NCBI RefSeq assembly: GCF_020360975.1
Contig: NW_025408670.1
Location: forward strand, 2,604,001 to 2,668,000
From: Hirsutella rhossiliensis
Taxonomy: Eukaryota > Ascomycota > Sordariomycetes > Hypocreales > Ophiocordycipitaceae
Length of the DNA stretch: 64,000 nt
Direction: 5' to 3'
In this document: positions 35,405 through 48,100 of the stretch, piece by piece
How positions within the stretch are numbered: position 1 is the first letter of the stretch
Layout of the letters: each line of letters starts with the position of its first letter
Program-made: the position numbers and the translations under genes
Notes under the pieces: model-generated
What the model was told of the DNA's origin: nothing
The model's input: the letters and a program-made list of their open reading frames with translations, nothing else
Databases searched by the model: none

Positions 35405-38038
35405 ACCATCGGGCGGTCGAGATGTGCGTTTCATGACCAGAGTTGCGTAAAGCCCGCAGCGTACGAATTGATCAAGAGAAATCAGGAGCCGAAGTGCCGT
35501 GGCGCTGACTCCCAATGTTGTCCGTCTATGTCGCGAGTCATGCCTCATGCCCATCCAGCATAAATGCCGTGCCGAGGCCAGTTCTGAGCCAGGGAGTTTG
35601 GAGGGTCACCTGGACGAGAGTCTGTGTCAAAGGCCGGATGCCCAACGGCGATGAGGGGGCATCACCGCCCGGGGGTCGTGTTGCGCTGTCAGAGTTGTCG
35701 ATCCCCCTTTGAGTCCCGCTCGAGCTCTTAAGCCCAGACTATGACTATGCACTTTGCACCTTTGTCATTTCCAGGGCGGGCCGAGTTGGGCTGGCTGAGC
35801 AGTTTCGGCGTCTAAGTCGGGGCAATGGCCGGAGGGGTGGCCATCGGCCATGTCTGCCCAACAGGCTGTGGATGTGTGGGGACCGAAAGGGCGACTGAAA
35901 GAGGTGGGGAGAGCGACAAGGAGAGAGCAAGCAGTCGGCGACGCAGTTGGGGATGGCCCTAGAGAGCGCGATGACATGGCCGTCGAGGCTCAGCCGTCAC
36001 ACAAGCGTTGCAAAGTCTTCGCGTTGCTCGGTCAGAGGACCAGCGTCATGTGCCTCTTTGGCATCGTCATCGTGGCTTCATGAGCACTTGGGGAATGGTG
36101 TTGAGGCAGGGTGAGGCAGGGCAGCCCAACGGCGGGCCTGGATTCGACGGAAGCGTCGATCCAGCGCTATTTGCGAGAGGTAGAGAGACAAGGACAGGGT
36201 ATCCAACGAGTTTCGCAGCGGCCAGGTCGACAATGGTGATTGGGCGCCGTTCTGAGCAAGTCGTCAACGGCCTCTCTGTCCCTTTTCTGCTTGACTCGGG
36301 GATGGGGTTGGGTTTCCTGGGGAGGGGCCGGCGTGGGAGCCCAACCGTCGCGGACTTTGTCTCCAGCTTCGACTGTTCGAGGGTGGAGCAGCAGAATCAA
36401 GCAGGAGGCAGGCTGTTTCGAGAGGGCATCGACATGCCATGTTGCGTCGTCGGTGTACCTGAGGCGGTGGAGGATGTAAGGCGCGGGTGTCGGAGATGAG
36501 CGGGTACCTGTCAGCCCCGCAGCAGTTCGCGGGTGATGAGGTAGCTCGGTGGATTGGGATATCCGAGATACGCGACCGACTACTTGCTAGCCTCACGGGG
36601 TACCTGACAAAACGCGTTGGCACTCAATGCCCGCGAAAGCTCAGGGATGTAGAAGAATATGTACCGTACTGTAGCAGCCAAGTGCTTCTTGTGGCCGTAT
36701 TCAGGTTTTGTTTGTTGCAAAAGACTGGAACGCATTGATGAGCCGGCATGGGGGCGAACCGGGATCAGCCTTGACGGACGGACCGCTGGCTGGGGAGGCG
36801 GGAGCTGCCGTGTAGGTACTGCTACTGCTACTGCTACTGCCTACCCTACTGCTACTGCTACTGCCACTAGTAGGGCTGACACCCACTGTAAGCTACCTGG
36901 AGCTCAGGCGGGCTGGGGGACCACGGTGCGTTGTCGAGCACTGACTGCCCTGGAGGCCACGGAGCAGCTCATGCATCATCCATCATCCAACGGCCACGAG
37001 ACGAGGCCAAAAGTGCACCCGCAGTAGTTCTGCAGGAGTAGTTCTTGTGCGGATGCAACCAAAAGGGTCTTGTTTGCCGGCAGATGTGCAGAAACGGCCA
37101 GCTCGGCCGCCCCAAACGCTTCCATTCCAAGCAGAAAGAGAGGGGCTGAGGCCCAACCCAAACCTAATCTCCAACGGCCCGAGTCTGCACTTGGTGACGT
37201 CGGTTCCCATTGTCTGTCTGGAAAGTTATAACTTGAGACAAGTCTGCCTCGGCTGCCCGTGCCATGCCCTCATCTCAATGCCTATCCAGAAGCACTCGCC
37301 CCCTTGTTGTGTCTCTCTTGGCCCTTTCATGCTTACCACTTTGTTGTTGTCCGTCCTCCTTTTTGTGCCTCCTTTTTTGACTTCTTTTGTCTTTTCCATC
37401 ATCTCGACGTGACGCGGTAGAGAAGGAAGCGTCAGATTCAATTGCACCCCCGGACTTTTCCAAAAGAAAAAAAAGAAAAAAAAACTGAAAGAACCGGTTG
37501 CTTTGCTCATTCATCCGATCCCAGTTATTACACGTGTGGCTTGCTGCAGCCGTTGGTAAGCGTTTTTCTCATTCCCTTCTTCGTTTTTTCCTCGTCGAGG
37601 TTCTACTGCGCATCATCAACATCCTCGACACAGATGAGCTGCAATCCCTTCAACGACACTTGGACCCGCCACTGACTGACCCCTCTTGACCCGAAAAGCG
37701 TCGTCCTCTCGGGCTATTGGACGCCGTGCCACGGCCATTACGTCCTACCTTGTCGACCTCTTACATCAGCCGCCTCGCCCCTCTTCCTTCGTTTTTCTGC
37801 TCCTCCTGCTCCTCCTCCTCCTTCCTCCTCCTCTCTCTTCTCCCTTCTCACCCCTTTGCGCCGCCACCTGAATTCGCTTCTCGCCCCCGCCCGTCGTCAG
37901 CCAGCTTGCCCTTTGTCGCGACGCCCTTGTACGAGCCGCCTCCCGCCACCGGCCAGCGCCTGCTCCCAGATCGCCCCCCTCCAACGGGGTCGGTCCTCGT
38001 TGAACCGACTTGCACCCGTCCGAGCGCTCTCGTCCGCC
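35405..38038. other. Intergenic region with long CT-rich leader
   Basis: No supportable gene over 2.6 kb. From about 37.3 kb the plus strand is strongly pyrimidine-rich, and a GTAAGC donor at about 37556 suggests a spliced 5' leader for the following gene. Confidence 0.45.
36817..36864. repeat. TACTGC microsatellite
   Basis: Two blocks of tandem TACTGC/GCTACT units are separated by CTACCC, about 48 bp in all. Intergenic simple sequence. Confidence 0.8.
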
Positions 38039-40618
38039 ATGACTGACCGCTACCGGGCCAGTTCGCATGCCGCCGCTGGGCGCTCGTCCACCTTCAATCC
38101 AGCCAGGTCCTCCATGCCCACCAGCATAGGCTACAGCTCCATCTACGCCGGCGACATGCATGTCGTGCCGTCAGCGACCCCGAGACATCACGTCACAACT
38201 CCTCGCGCCTATGCTACCTCGTCGTCGTCGACTGCCTCGGCCACGCCCACCACCACGAGGACCTACGCCGTCGCCCCCGACCCTCGCCAGCGCTCCACCA
38301 CTCGCGAGACCGGCCGCGCCCGCCGCTCTACCCTCGACTCGGCCTCGAGGCCTCCCGTCATCATCACCACTACCACCCAAAAGGACCGGCCCCACGCCTC
38401 CTCCTCTCACACGTCCAACACGCGCTCCGGCAGCCCCATTCGGGACGACTACCGTGCCAGCGACGGCCAGTTTTACGCCCAGCCCGCCTCGTCCATCCGT
38501 TCCCGGAGCACCGCCCGCCCGTACCACGTCGCCACCGCCGCCGACGACTCGAGCCGTTTCCGGGATCGCGGCGAGGCCCAGTTGAGCCATCGTGAGGTCG
38601 AGGCCTATCGCAGCTCCCGCCCCTCTGTTGCATATCCGAGCGACCCCAGACACAGCACCGCCGCCATCGACTACGGCGACGATGGCTATCAGTATACCAA
38701 CGCCGGCGAGCTGGCCAGGTACGACCTCGACCTCCCCAAGTCCTCGCGCCCGCGCAGGCAGGAAAGCGTGGATAGAGGATACTATCGGCCCAACATCAAC
38801 TACAACGCTGATCAGCGGAGCTTCAACGTCAACACGAGCCATGACTTGAGCCGAAACTACAACATGAACACCAGCCGGCCCTACGACGGCAGGGCCGGCC
38901 CACCTCCATCGACCCGTGGCTTCGACAGGATAAGCAGGGCGTACGAGCCCGCGCGCGACCTGCCTCCCGCTGCTCCGGTTCCGCCCTCGCCCACTGGTGC
39001 CTCGTCTCTGCTTGAACCGCCTTCTGACCGGTGGGAATCGGGGCGTCGCAGCCGGCCGCTCTCTCTTCACCAGGATGGCGCCCCTCGATCCTCTCACCAT
39101 GATGAATACCAAAGAAGCCGCGATGATGAGCGCCGCATGCGAGAGCATCGCGAGCGAGAACCCAACATGGACCGGCCGTACGAGCCTTCCCGCTTCAAAG
39201 ACGAGAGCATTGCGTCCCGCGGCTTTGGCATCCGGACAGATGCCTTGGAGGGTCCGGGTGACGCCCGAGAGCGTCGTCGGGAGCCCCGATCAGAGGAGCC
39301 CAAGAGGCGAATGGACGAAACCGTGGTTGAAGAGCGTCACGAGAGAAGAGAGAGCAGGCGCGAGGATGAAGGGGCTGACAAGGAACGGTCACGTCTTCGC
39401 GAGAAAGTCGCGGCTGGCCTGAGTGTCGCGGCCACTGCCATCGGCCTGGCGCCTACGGTCATGAAAGAGGAGGACAAGAAAGACCAGGGCGCAAGGGAGC
39501 CAAGGAGGCGCCGGAGCCCTGGCGAGGACAACGAATGGCGGAGAGAGCCCGGCTTACCCGAGCGAGCCCCAGTGCCGGCCAAGGACAGGGAACAAACGCG
39601 AGCAAAGGAGGCGTCCTCTCGAGATGGCTCCAGGACCAGCACCGAAAGTGCTGATCGCCCCAGGCGAGATGCCGAGGTCAAAACGAGCGCCGAGAGCTTC
39701 ACACCGCCCTCGGACTCTGACGACAGCAGGCGGACGGCTCGGCGGCACCAGTCGTCCGGCGGCTTCGACCCCAATGACGCCTCCGATTTGAGGCAGCTTA
39801 AGGAGCAGCTGGCGGCCATGGATGACTCAGACAGGGGAGCGAATGCGGATCGGGGAGATTCGGCCGAAGAGGAGAGGCAGCAGTCTCCTTCGTCGCCCTC
39901 CACAAGGCGGCGCGGGTCGAGTGAGTCGACGACAAATCGGTCCCGTGAGCGCGAGCTGGCGATTGTCTCCACCGGGACGAAGCAAGTCCGAGTCGTCTCG
40001 CCCCCAAGAGAGAAATCAGAGGAGAAGCCTCTCAAGGGCATCTTGAAGCAGCCGAGCGCGCGCTTCCCGGAGGAAACCAACCCAGTTCGCGAGGGTGTCG
40101 CGCCTCACAAGGAGGACAAGAAGCTCAAGGACGCGCCACAGGGTGCCAGGTGGACCAAGATCAATCGCAAGATTGTCAACCCGGAGGCCCTGACTGTTGG
40201 CAAGGAGCGGTTTGAGGTCCGGGACGACTTTGTCATAGTCCTGCGCGTCCTCAGCAAGGAGGAGATTCAGGCATACGCCTCGGCAACGCAGGTCTTGCGA
40301 GGTACGTCCACAACCGGTGTTGTATGCACGTTGAGCCGTGCTGACAATTTCATGGCAGAGAGGCGACGAAACAAGTCTGACGGGGATCGCGAGCAAGATC
40401 GCGATCAGGATGACGAAGGGAGCCGGCGGCATCACCGCTCTCACCGTCACAAGGACGAGGATGAGCAGGACGGGGAAGAGAAAGACCGCGAGCGCGAGCG
40501 CGAGAGGCGCAGGCGCCACAGGAGGGACGGCGAGGACGAGTACGAGGCCCGGTCGCGAGACTCGGAGCATCACCATCCCCGGTCCTTCCGGGAGAGGGAC
40601 CGTGGTGCGGAAGCATGA
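38039..40618 (+). CDS. DUF8035-type fungal protein, largely disordered
   Basis: Two exons, 38039-40301 and 40359-40618 (840 residues; 57-nt in-frame intron). Most of the protein is disordered: a Ser/Thr/Arg-rich N-terminus, then a highly charged Arg/Glu/Asp region. The only clearly conserved block is at about 695-755: ARWTKINRKIVNPEALTVG, ERFEVRDDFVIVLRVLSKEE and IQAYASATQVLR, which I recognise as a Pezizomycotina domain of unknown function (DUF8035). A KGILKQPS motif precedes it, and the tail after the intron is an Arg/Glu/His/Asp-rich segment. A short hydrophobic stretch, GLSVAATAIGLAP (around residue 460), could be a membrane-proximal helix. The open frame extends upstream to 37856, but the ATG at 38039 (MTDRYRAS) has the better context. 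Function unknown. Confidence 0.82.
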   Translation: MTDRYRASSHAAAGRSSTFNPARSSMPTSIGYSSIYAGDMHVVPSATPRHHVTTPRAYATSSSSTASATPTTTRTYAVAPDPRQRSTTRETGRARRSTLDSASRPPVIITTTTQKDRPHASSSHTSNTRSGSPIRDDYRASDGQFYAQPASSIRSRSTARPYHVATAADDSSRFRDRGEAQLSHREVEAYRSSRPSVAYPSDPRHSTAAIDYGDDGYQYTNAGELARYDLDLPKSSRPRRQESVDRGYYRPNINYNADQRSFNVNTSHDLSRNYNMNTSRPYDGRAGPPPSTRGFDRISRAYEPARDLPPAAPVPPSPTGASSLLEPPSDRWESGRRSRPLSLHQDGAPRSSHHDEYQRSRDDERRMREHREREPNMDRPYEPSRFKDESIASRGFGIRTDALEGPGDARERRREPRSEEPKRRMDETVVEERHERRESRREDEGADKERSRLREKVAAGLSVAATAIGLAPTVMKEEDKKDQGAREPRRRRSPGEDNEWRREPGLPERAPVPAKDREQTRAKEASSRDGSRTSTESADRPRRDAEVKTSAESFTPPSDSDDSRRTARRHQSSGGFDPNDASDLRQLKEQLAAMDDSDRGANADRGDSAEEERQQSPSSPSTRRRGSSESTTNRSRERELAIVSTGTKQVRVVSPPREKSEEKPLKGILKQPSARFPEETNPVREGVAPHKEDKKLKDAPQGARWTKINRKIVNPEALTVGKERFEVRDDFVIVLRVLSKEEIQAYASATQVLRGTSTTGVVCTLSRADNFMAERRRNKSDGDREQDRDQDDEGSRRHHRSHRHKDEDEQDGEEKDRERERERRRRHRRDGEDEYEARSRDSEHHHPRSFRERDRGAEA

Positions 40619-42815
40619 ATTTGAGCGGGGCCACGGCATGTTTTGTCCTGTTCTTCTTATTCTCCTGTTACCATGGAGATTTATGTATGTGACCATAGCT
40701 GGGTTGGAGGTTGGGTACGGGAACAACGACATGTATCTTGTCTGGCAAGCCATTGGCGTTGGTTGGGTGGAGGGAGGGCTATATCGCTCTTTTGGGTTTA
40801 CCCTTTTCCCCTGTTTCATGGGAGGCGGATGTCTTGTTCATCAGACAGGAGAAATGTTTCTGGGCCTTGTGCTTCGCCGTGAGTCACGCTGCGCTCCATG
40901 TGTCAGGCTTTGAGAACGGCAAGTAGCAGCAAGCGGCAAGTCTGGCCTCGTCATGAAGTTGCCCAGGAAGCAAGCACCCAAGCCTTCTCCCCCATTTTGT
41001 CAATGGCGACTTGCCACAGGGGGCTGCTACCGTCGAGACTCTCCCCTCGTCTCTTATCCCATCATTTTGAGGGGCAGAAATCACTAGAAGGTCTCACGCT
41101 GCATCGGGTCATACGACACTTGATACGGACCTCCGAGTTGTCATTTCTAGCTGGATGCCGAGTTGGAGAGCGCATCTACACCAGGGCTCTGGGAAGCAAA
41201 TGTCGCTACAGCATCTACAGTACGTCCCTAGGAGGAGGAACACCTTGGGATGTCGTCTCTGGCAGCTCACTTCAGGGGCAGGGGGGCGAGGGGCAGGGGA
41301 TCTGCGATGCAGCGCCGGAGGTGTGTGGGCCGGGGAAGGAGATGATGCCATTCCATTGACATGGCGCGGTGATGGAAACAGGCCTGTCCTTGACGGGTTT
41401 TCTGGCTCCCCCCCCTCCTCCGGGGAAGCCTGGGCAGGCGAACGATGAGCCGAGGTGCGCAGCAGCGTGCGTCTCCCGCCCCTGCACTTTAGCCCCTGAA
41501 TCACCACCACGATGCGTGCAGTATCTCAAACTTCATATATCCGACTCCCAGGAGCCCCGTTAAACAGGCTACTGGGTAAATTCGCTCAGGCCACGGCGTT
41601 CAGGACCTTGGGAGGCGTGAGGAGAAGAGGCAAATCGTCCGGTTTCCTCCTCCCCCCCCCCTTTTCTTTTCCTGTCCACCGCGTATGTATGAATGTACGC
41701 ATGCATGCAGAGTGGTTTTCAGCCGCACCCCGTAATATCGGCTCTCCATCCATCCATCCATCGGTTGGGCACCCCTCCTCCGCGTGCCCGGAAAACCGCT
41801 GGGCGGGAAGATGGCGTGGTGGTGGTGATGGTGGTGGTTGTGGTGGTGCAGGACAATGGCCGCGGTTGCGTACGGGTACATACGCAGACATACATACAGC
41901 TTGCCATGCCGCCAGCCGACTTTGATTTCCCATGGGGGGCAATAAAAATAAATAAGAAGGCGTGCGCTCTTCGATCCGTATTCGGGATTTGGGTCGTGAA
42001 ACACCGGCGGGGAGGAGATGTGTGTTGTGTAATTAACCCGCGCCCCCCCTCTTCCCCGTCAACCAAAGAGCACGCTTCAGACGCTATTCTCTTCCCTCTT
42101 CCTCGTTCTCTCTGCCCTGCCCTGTTTTCTTGTCCTTGTTTTTCTTTTTCCTGCTGCGGGTGTTTCCCCTGCCTGCCGGCTTCGAAAGGGCACATTTGGG
42201 CCTGGATGGGCTCGGGCAGAAGAGGGTGGCAGCGATGCCGTGGGATGCTCGGGTTTACTGTACAGTATGTTGCCTCCCCCCCCCCTCTCTCTCCCTTGCG
42301 TACCTTCACTCTTCCTGCACATATGAACACAGTAGTTCCTACAGAGGCGGTGCGTGCCACAGTAATACCAGGCCGATGCGGTGAGATGAAGGAGTGGGGA
42401 AAAAAGGGGGCGGCGTCCGGGTGCCAAACAAAACAACGGAACTCCAATCAACAGCCCGTCTTGCCGCCGTCATGACACGGGCACCGCGAGCTGGGACCAC
42501 TGGAGAGGAGAGGCGAATAAGCTTAACAGCCCGGGGGAGGGGGGTGGATAGGGGAGTCCCCGTGGTCGTCGTTGCACAGCGTGTCACGAGACATTTCAAG
42601 CAAACGAGGAACACAGGAGCAAGAGAGAGAGAGTGAGCGCGCACAGAGTGAAATGAAGAGCGAGGCCGTGGAGGACGGCCATGTGTAACACAGGGGGCGT
42701 CTCTTCAGCTCTCTCGGGTCCCGCCGCCCGAGGCACGATGGCGGGCGGCGCTGACTCACGGGGTCGGATGACGCGGGCAAACAAACACCATCATCGTCAG
42801 TCGGGCTTATTATTA

Positions 42816-42832
42816 TGTGTGTGTGTGTGTGT
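42816..42832. repeat. TG dinucleotide microsatellite
   Basis: Eight and a half TG units in a row within non-coding sequence. Further GT-rich imperfect tracts lie at about 43040-43082. Confidence 0.8.
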
Positions 42833-45043
42833 AGTAAATGTGTTATGCACTTCAGTGCCGGGCTCCGGGTCCGTCTCCGTCGCGGTTGTTGGGTATGCTA
42901 AGGGGGAGGAAGCCGTGCCCCCCCTTTTTTTCCCTCTTCCATGTGGTGAAGCAACTCGATCGGGTCTGGGTTTGAATTTTCAACCATCTCGACCGGTGGC
43001 CCGTCATCGTGGAGCTGCTTTGCCACTACCAGGGACGGGTATGTGTGTATGGTCTGTGTGTGTATGTGCGTATGTGCGTGTAGATAGGCGTGGCCCGCCC
43101 CCCCCTCTCTCTCTCTCGCCCCCAGAACAGAAGAAGAATCCCGCAGCCGGGTCCATCCCATCAGATGTGCTGCGCCGTCCCAGTCAGTCCGCGGTGACTC
43201 CAACAGGCCCTCTCTCCTCCATCTCTCGCTCACCGTCTCGCGTCCACTCACACCGGCCCACCACCAACCAGCCGCATGGCCGACGGCGCAGGCTGAGCTC
43301 CTCTTGCTTGCCGTACAGGTACCCTACACCGACATGTGCGGTGGCCGGGCGAGCCGCATGCCACCCATCATCCATCTACCTGCTGGTAGGCGGTCCTTTT
43401 GCGTCGCTGCGGGCGGTGGTGGGCGTGCCTTGTTGCCTGCGCCCGCCGCCGCCGCGGCAGATGAGACATGCGTGGCCGCGCAGCTGAGCACAGCCGAAAG
43501 AGAAGGGGGGGGGGAGGGCCAAGTAATCGAGCAAAATACAAACAAGGAAGAAGGAAGAGGGTTCGTCGACGAGATGCTTCGCCACCATCACCGGTGTCTG
43601 TGACAGGTCAACAGCGACAGCCTCCCACCGACGGATAGGGCATGATTACACAACTTGGCTGTATATGCAAGGTAATTCTCCTCTTGCTCACCGCTTAGCA
43701 GGGGACGGGACCGATAGGCAGCGGTTGTTGTGACAGATGTCTTCGGGCTGTTATATCGCTAATTTTCTTCTGTCTAGTTGAGACTGTCTCGGGTCCCAGA
43801 CGTTGCGGTCTTGACAGCACGATAACCCCCCCCGTCTCTCGGCTCGTGTAATCATGTACGATATCTATGTACTCAACCGCCCCCAAATATCCAAGCAGGC
43901 CCGGTCAAGACACGCAAAAACAGGCGTGTCGTCTCGTTCTCTCGGCCGACTGGCAGCATCAGGTTTCCGGGCTCGCGACGGAGCTCAAGCTCCGACTCCT
44001 GGTGGCCCCCCCCCCTCCTCCCCGGAGCCTGGAGTCCTGAAAGCTGACAAGAAGGAAACGGGGCAGAGAGCGGGAACCAGGAGAGGAGAGACAGTCTTGT
44101 CTTTGTATCCGTCCACGCCCGTCGTTTGATGATCCGGGTTCTGCTCCGCGGGAGTCAGAGGCAGCAGCAGAATCGTCGCCGGAATCGTTCTCGAAGCCGG
44201 GGGAAAACGACGTAGAAGTGACAGATACGGACAGTACAGCTGCTCGCTTCCTGCGCCACGCAACGAAAACGTCGCGCGGCATGGGGCTCGGTGGGTTTTT
44301 GTTAGGCGCCCGTCGTGCTCGTTTACGAACACGTCGCGAAAAGGGTCCCGTTTCAATCGGGTACGGGCGCGCCAAGCCAGACTGACACGGTTCCCCGACA
44401 GTACGGGCACACAGAGAGACAGACGTCGGTCGAAAAGACGCACCAGTCACGAGGGGGCCATGGCATGACGCCTTGGCAACGGCTCAAGACGAAGCGCAGG
44501 GGCCTTGACTCGCCGGCACGCCCCGGTTCCCACCTCTGGCTTTTTGTTGCAGCCACGGACGGAGTTGGATACTGCTATTATTTCCGCATGTCTGATGCCA
44601 TATGGGACAAGGCTGGACGTGCCGTAACCTCGTACGATGCGCGGCAGTCATGCAGAGCGGCATTCTTCATCGTCATCAGTGATGATGAGCAAGAAAGGGG
44701 CCAGCCAGGGTCCACCGCGGTCGGGAGTTGCCGCTTTGACGAGTGAAATTGGCCCAATGCCACCGCGTCCAACGACACGAGGGCCTTTTGCGTCGCGTCG
44801 TCCAAGCGCGCCGCTCTCATCAAAACATGGATTGGCGCCATGGCCTTGCCGAGAAAGAAGAAATGAAAAAGGGCGAAACGGGAGAAAATGGAAGGGCAAA
44901 AGCACGCGTCCCATACCTATGTATCCATACATAGACACGGTTAGTATTTGGCTGACTGACCAAGGTCGTCTCTACGGATACACAGACACCCCCTCCCTAT
45001 TCGCGCTCGATACCTATAGCCCGGGAGTGTGTATATAGCTGCT

Positions 45044-45160
45044 GTACCTAGGTACTTACCTCTCCATACCTATCCTCCGTATACGTACAGAGTACACACT
45101 TTCAAAAGGTACATACAGTACAAGCGGAGAAGGCACCCAAGGTATACCTTACACTTGGGT
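45044..45160. repeat. Cluster of perfect palindromes in AT-rich intergenic DNA
   Basis: GTACCTAGGTAC (45044-45055) and AAGGTATACCTT (45139-45150) are perfect 12-bp palindromes. The second is nested within a further inverted pair, ACCCAAG (45135-45141) and CTTGGGT (45154-45160). The surrounding DNA is full of TACCTA/TAGGTA words. Confidence 0.6.
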
Positions 45161-48100
45161 CCTGTAATCTCTACGTGCGTCACACTCCTCCCTCTTTGAC
45201 CTCATTTGTCCAGAGGACGGATGCATGTGTGTGTGTGTAAGCAGGTAAGCCAAAACATGGCCAAAAATACTTGGCATATCTCATGTAGTCTGTACGGGTG
45301 GGGACCAAGACACTCTCCGGGCCCAGAATAGAAGCCTCTCCACGGCTCAGCGCAACATCCTCTACCTGGCCTCCACGATGCCTGCTTGTGTCGCCTGCGC
45401 GGAGGCGGCAGTGAGACCCGCGGAGAACCATGCATTGCCCTACTGCATCTTCTGCGTACTGTATCCGTAGGTTGTACATAGAAACGTATTCGTACATGCA
45501 AACTGTCATGACGCAGCGCCTCGTCAAAACTCCCGCGCCCCTCTTCCGCCCTCATCTCATGCCCCCCCTTCCACCCCCATTCAAGGTATGCACCTCGTCA
45601 GCACGTACTGTACGCATCCGACCTCATGCTGGAAGGCCATGCTTCTCAGTAGGCGGGGCTACCAAATCGTCCCATCTTCTACCCCAGTCTGTCGTCAATG
45701 CACGTATCCTTCCTTCTCTCTATCCGTCTATGGATTGCCTCGTCCTGGACCAGACACTCCGGGCAGTGGCCTTGGGCACCCGAGGGCACGTGTGCTATAT
45801 GTCATGTACAGCTGTGACTGAGTGCTTCCTCCTCACTCAAAGTATCCATCTCCGTCGCAGTGGTGCGCATCGCCTGACAATGGACTTTTTGCGCTGGCAA
45901 GCAAGAACCACCACCGAAGCAACGCTGGCCGGCGAACCAACCGGCCTTCTGTTTGACCACAGCATTTCTGCAAAGGACGTGTGACGTGATGTGATGGGCA
46001 ATCAGAGGCCCTCCCGACGCATCCATCCCTTCCTTGCCTTGCCTCTCAATGAATCCCCCGCAGTAGCGGACCTCGGGCGGACGGGCCGTCACATCGAGCG
46101 GCGCCTCCGGACTGTTGCATCAAAGGTACTATTGAAGAGTAATGAGCCGAGAGGGTTATTGTGGTGGGTGTAGAAGATGCACAAGCAAGTTGGCTCAGCT
46201 TGGACGTTGGGCAGCAGCAGGCGCGTGTGCCCACCCATGCAAACCAAGTCTGGTCTTGTCATCCATCTTGCTTGGGGATTGAGGCAATGAAACGTTGACT
46301 GGGGGGGCCGGCGTCCGTTGCTTTCCTCCCTTGGCCTCATCTGTATATTCGCGCAGTAGTCTGGTGAACGCGTGGCATCTACGGATACTGTCGCATCGCA
46401 TGCACAAAAGCATGACGTGCCGGACCGACGTCTGGCCGTCCATGGGCCCAAGGTTCGGAACGACGGTGGGGGTAGGACTTGACGGCGGCGTGTTGGTGTT
46501 GCCAGCTCCGAATAGCCATGTGTGGTCCCCCGGTCACGGGAACTCGATCGGTCGCTTGAGTCGTTGGTCCTGTCCACAAGCAACCACACTCAAGAGTAGG
46601 AACCGGCTGCGTCCCTAACTAGCCAGAAAGCGAGCCGACCGCTCATCTTTCCGGATGGCTCCGACCATACGTGCAGTGCTGGGCTGTCTGTGCTTTCTGT
46701 GGGCAATGCTTTGCATGGCGTGCATATACCGGGACATGGAGTTGACCATGATGCCGCAAGGATCCCTTGTCGGCGCTCTCCGGGCTTCCGGTTCTCCCAC
46801 TGACCTGTTCACCACACCATCTTATGTGTCAGGACAAAGCTTCGAGTCAGGCAACAGCTCGAGGCTTGCCGCGCGAGGTGCAGGGAGGTTCTCCACGGCG
46901 AAGAACATAGCGTGAAACAGCGTCGTCAAGGCACGGGTGGCCCTGGCTGTCAAGAATGGCGCGCCGCTCATCCATGTCCCATGACTTCGTGGGGACCGTG
47001 CCGCATGCCAACAGCATCTCTAGTTCAGCATATTACCCGTTTACTATCCCCGGGATGTGACCCCCTGCAAATGCCCAAAAAAAAGGTTGCTGTCGCAGCC
47101 GTGGCTGGGATGGAAGGGACGAACGCTTCCCCAGGAACGACCCGCGTCTCCGTCCAGTGCTCTTGGCTCCCATGGTCCGGGGACAGGGCAGCGTTCTGCA
47201 CGCCGTTCTGATCCCAGCCGCGGCCTTGCAAGGGCCGGGCAGAATTCAGGGGTATGCGACGAATGGGTTGAAAGTCGACGTGCCCTTGTGCATTGTATTC
47301 CAGCAGCTCCATGGCGCACGACGTGCAGTGCCAGCTCGGACCTCGCTGGTTCTCTCTGTGGGCGGCTGCGAGTGCCAGTTCAGGGTGAGCAGGGTGAGCA
47401 GCATGCGGTCATGCGCAGAGCAGCGCAGGCGCCTCGCCATGTTGCCAGCAGCTCGGCGATTTTCTCATCCGTCGACAGTCAAAGGGCTGTTGACGTGTCA
47501 CGCAGCCCACGGCCACGTCCCTGGCCTGTCTGGCTGCAGTGGAGGCTCTTGGCTGTTGACGCCGGTATGGAGTCTCGACGTCGGGAGGGGGTGTCTCAGA
47601 TCTTTTGCAGCCTGTCTGAGTGTACGGATAGATTTCTTGGTTTGAGGTTAGAGTTGGCGATTCAAAACCTCGTGGCATGGCCGTACTGTGTTAATGCGTA
47701 GCGTCTCGTACGGTGAGCTACATGCTGCTGTGGGCAAAGGCTCCAAGGGTCAGGTTGTTCGCTACCTACTACTACGTAACTCGAACCGATACCTCACCGT
47801 GCGGCGAATACACTCTGGCCTCCCCTAGCACCAACGGCGGGTATCTGGGTATCTGTATCACTGGGACCTGCCTACACAGATTGCCTGGTTCATCAACAAG
47901 GGGCGTAATGGTACCCAAGGCAATACTGCACCGAAGCCAAAGGGCCAGCCGGGCTTGCAAGGATTTTCCCGCTCCACGGCCCGCATGGAGGGCATCGCCA
48001 TCCCGGTCTGCCGCTCCGCATTCTGTTGCAACTTTAAAATGGCTCCCGGACAGCGGGGACGCAGCGATCGGACGACAAGCTTGCGAGCGCGTGCCCAGGG

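Noticed and set aside
46655..46915. Small ORF of 86 codons with a hydrophobic N-terminus, considered as a secreted peptide
   Set aside because: The hydrophobic segment is followed by a random-looking tail; no cleavage site, cysteine pattern or neighbouring exon supports it.
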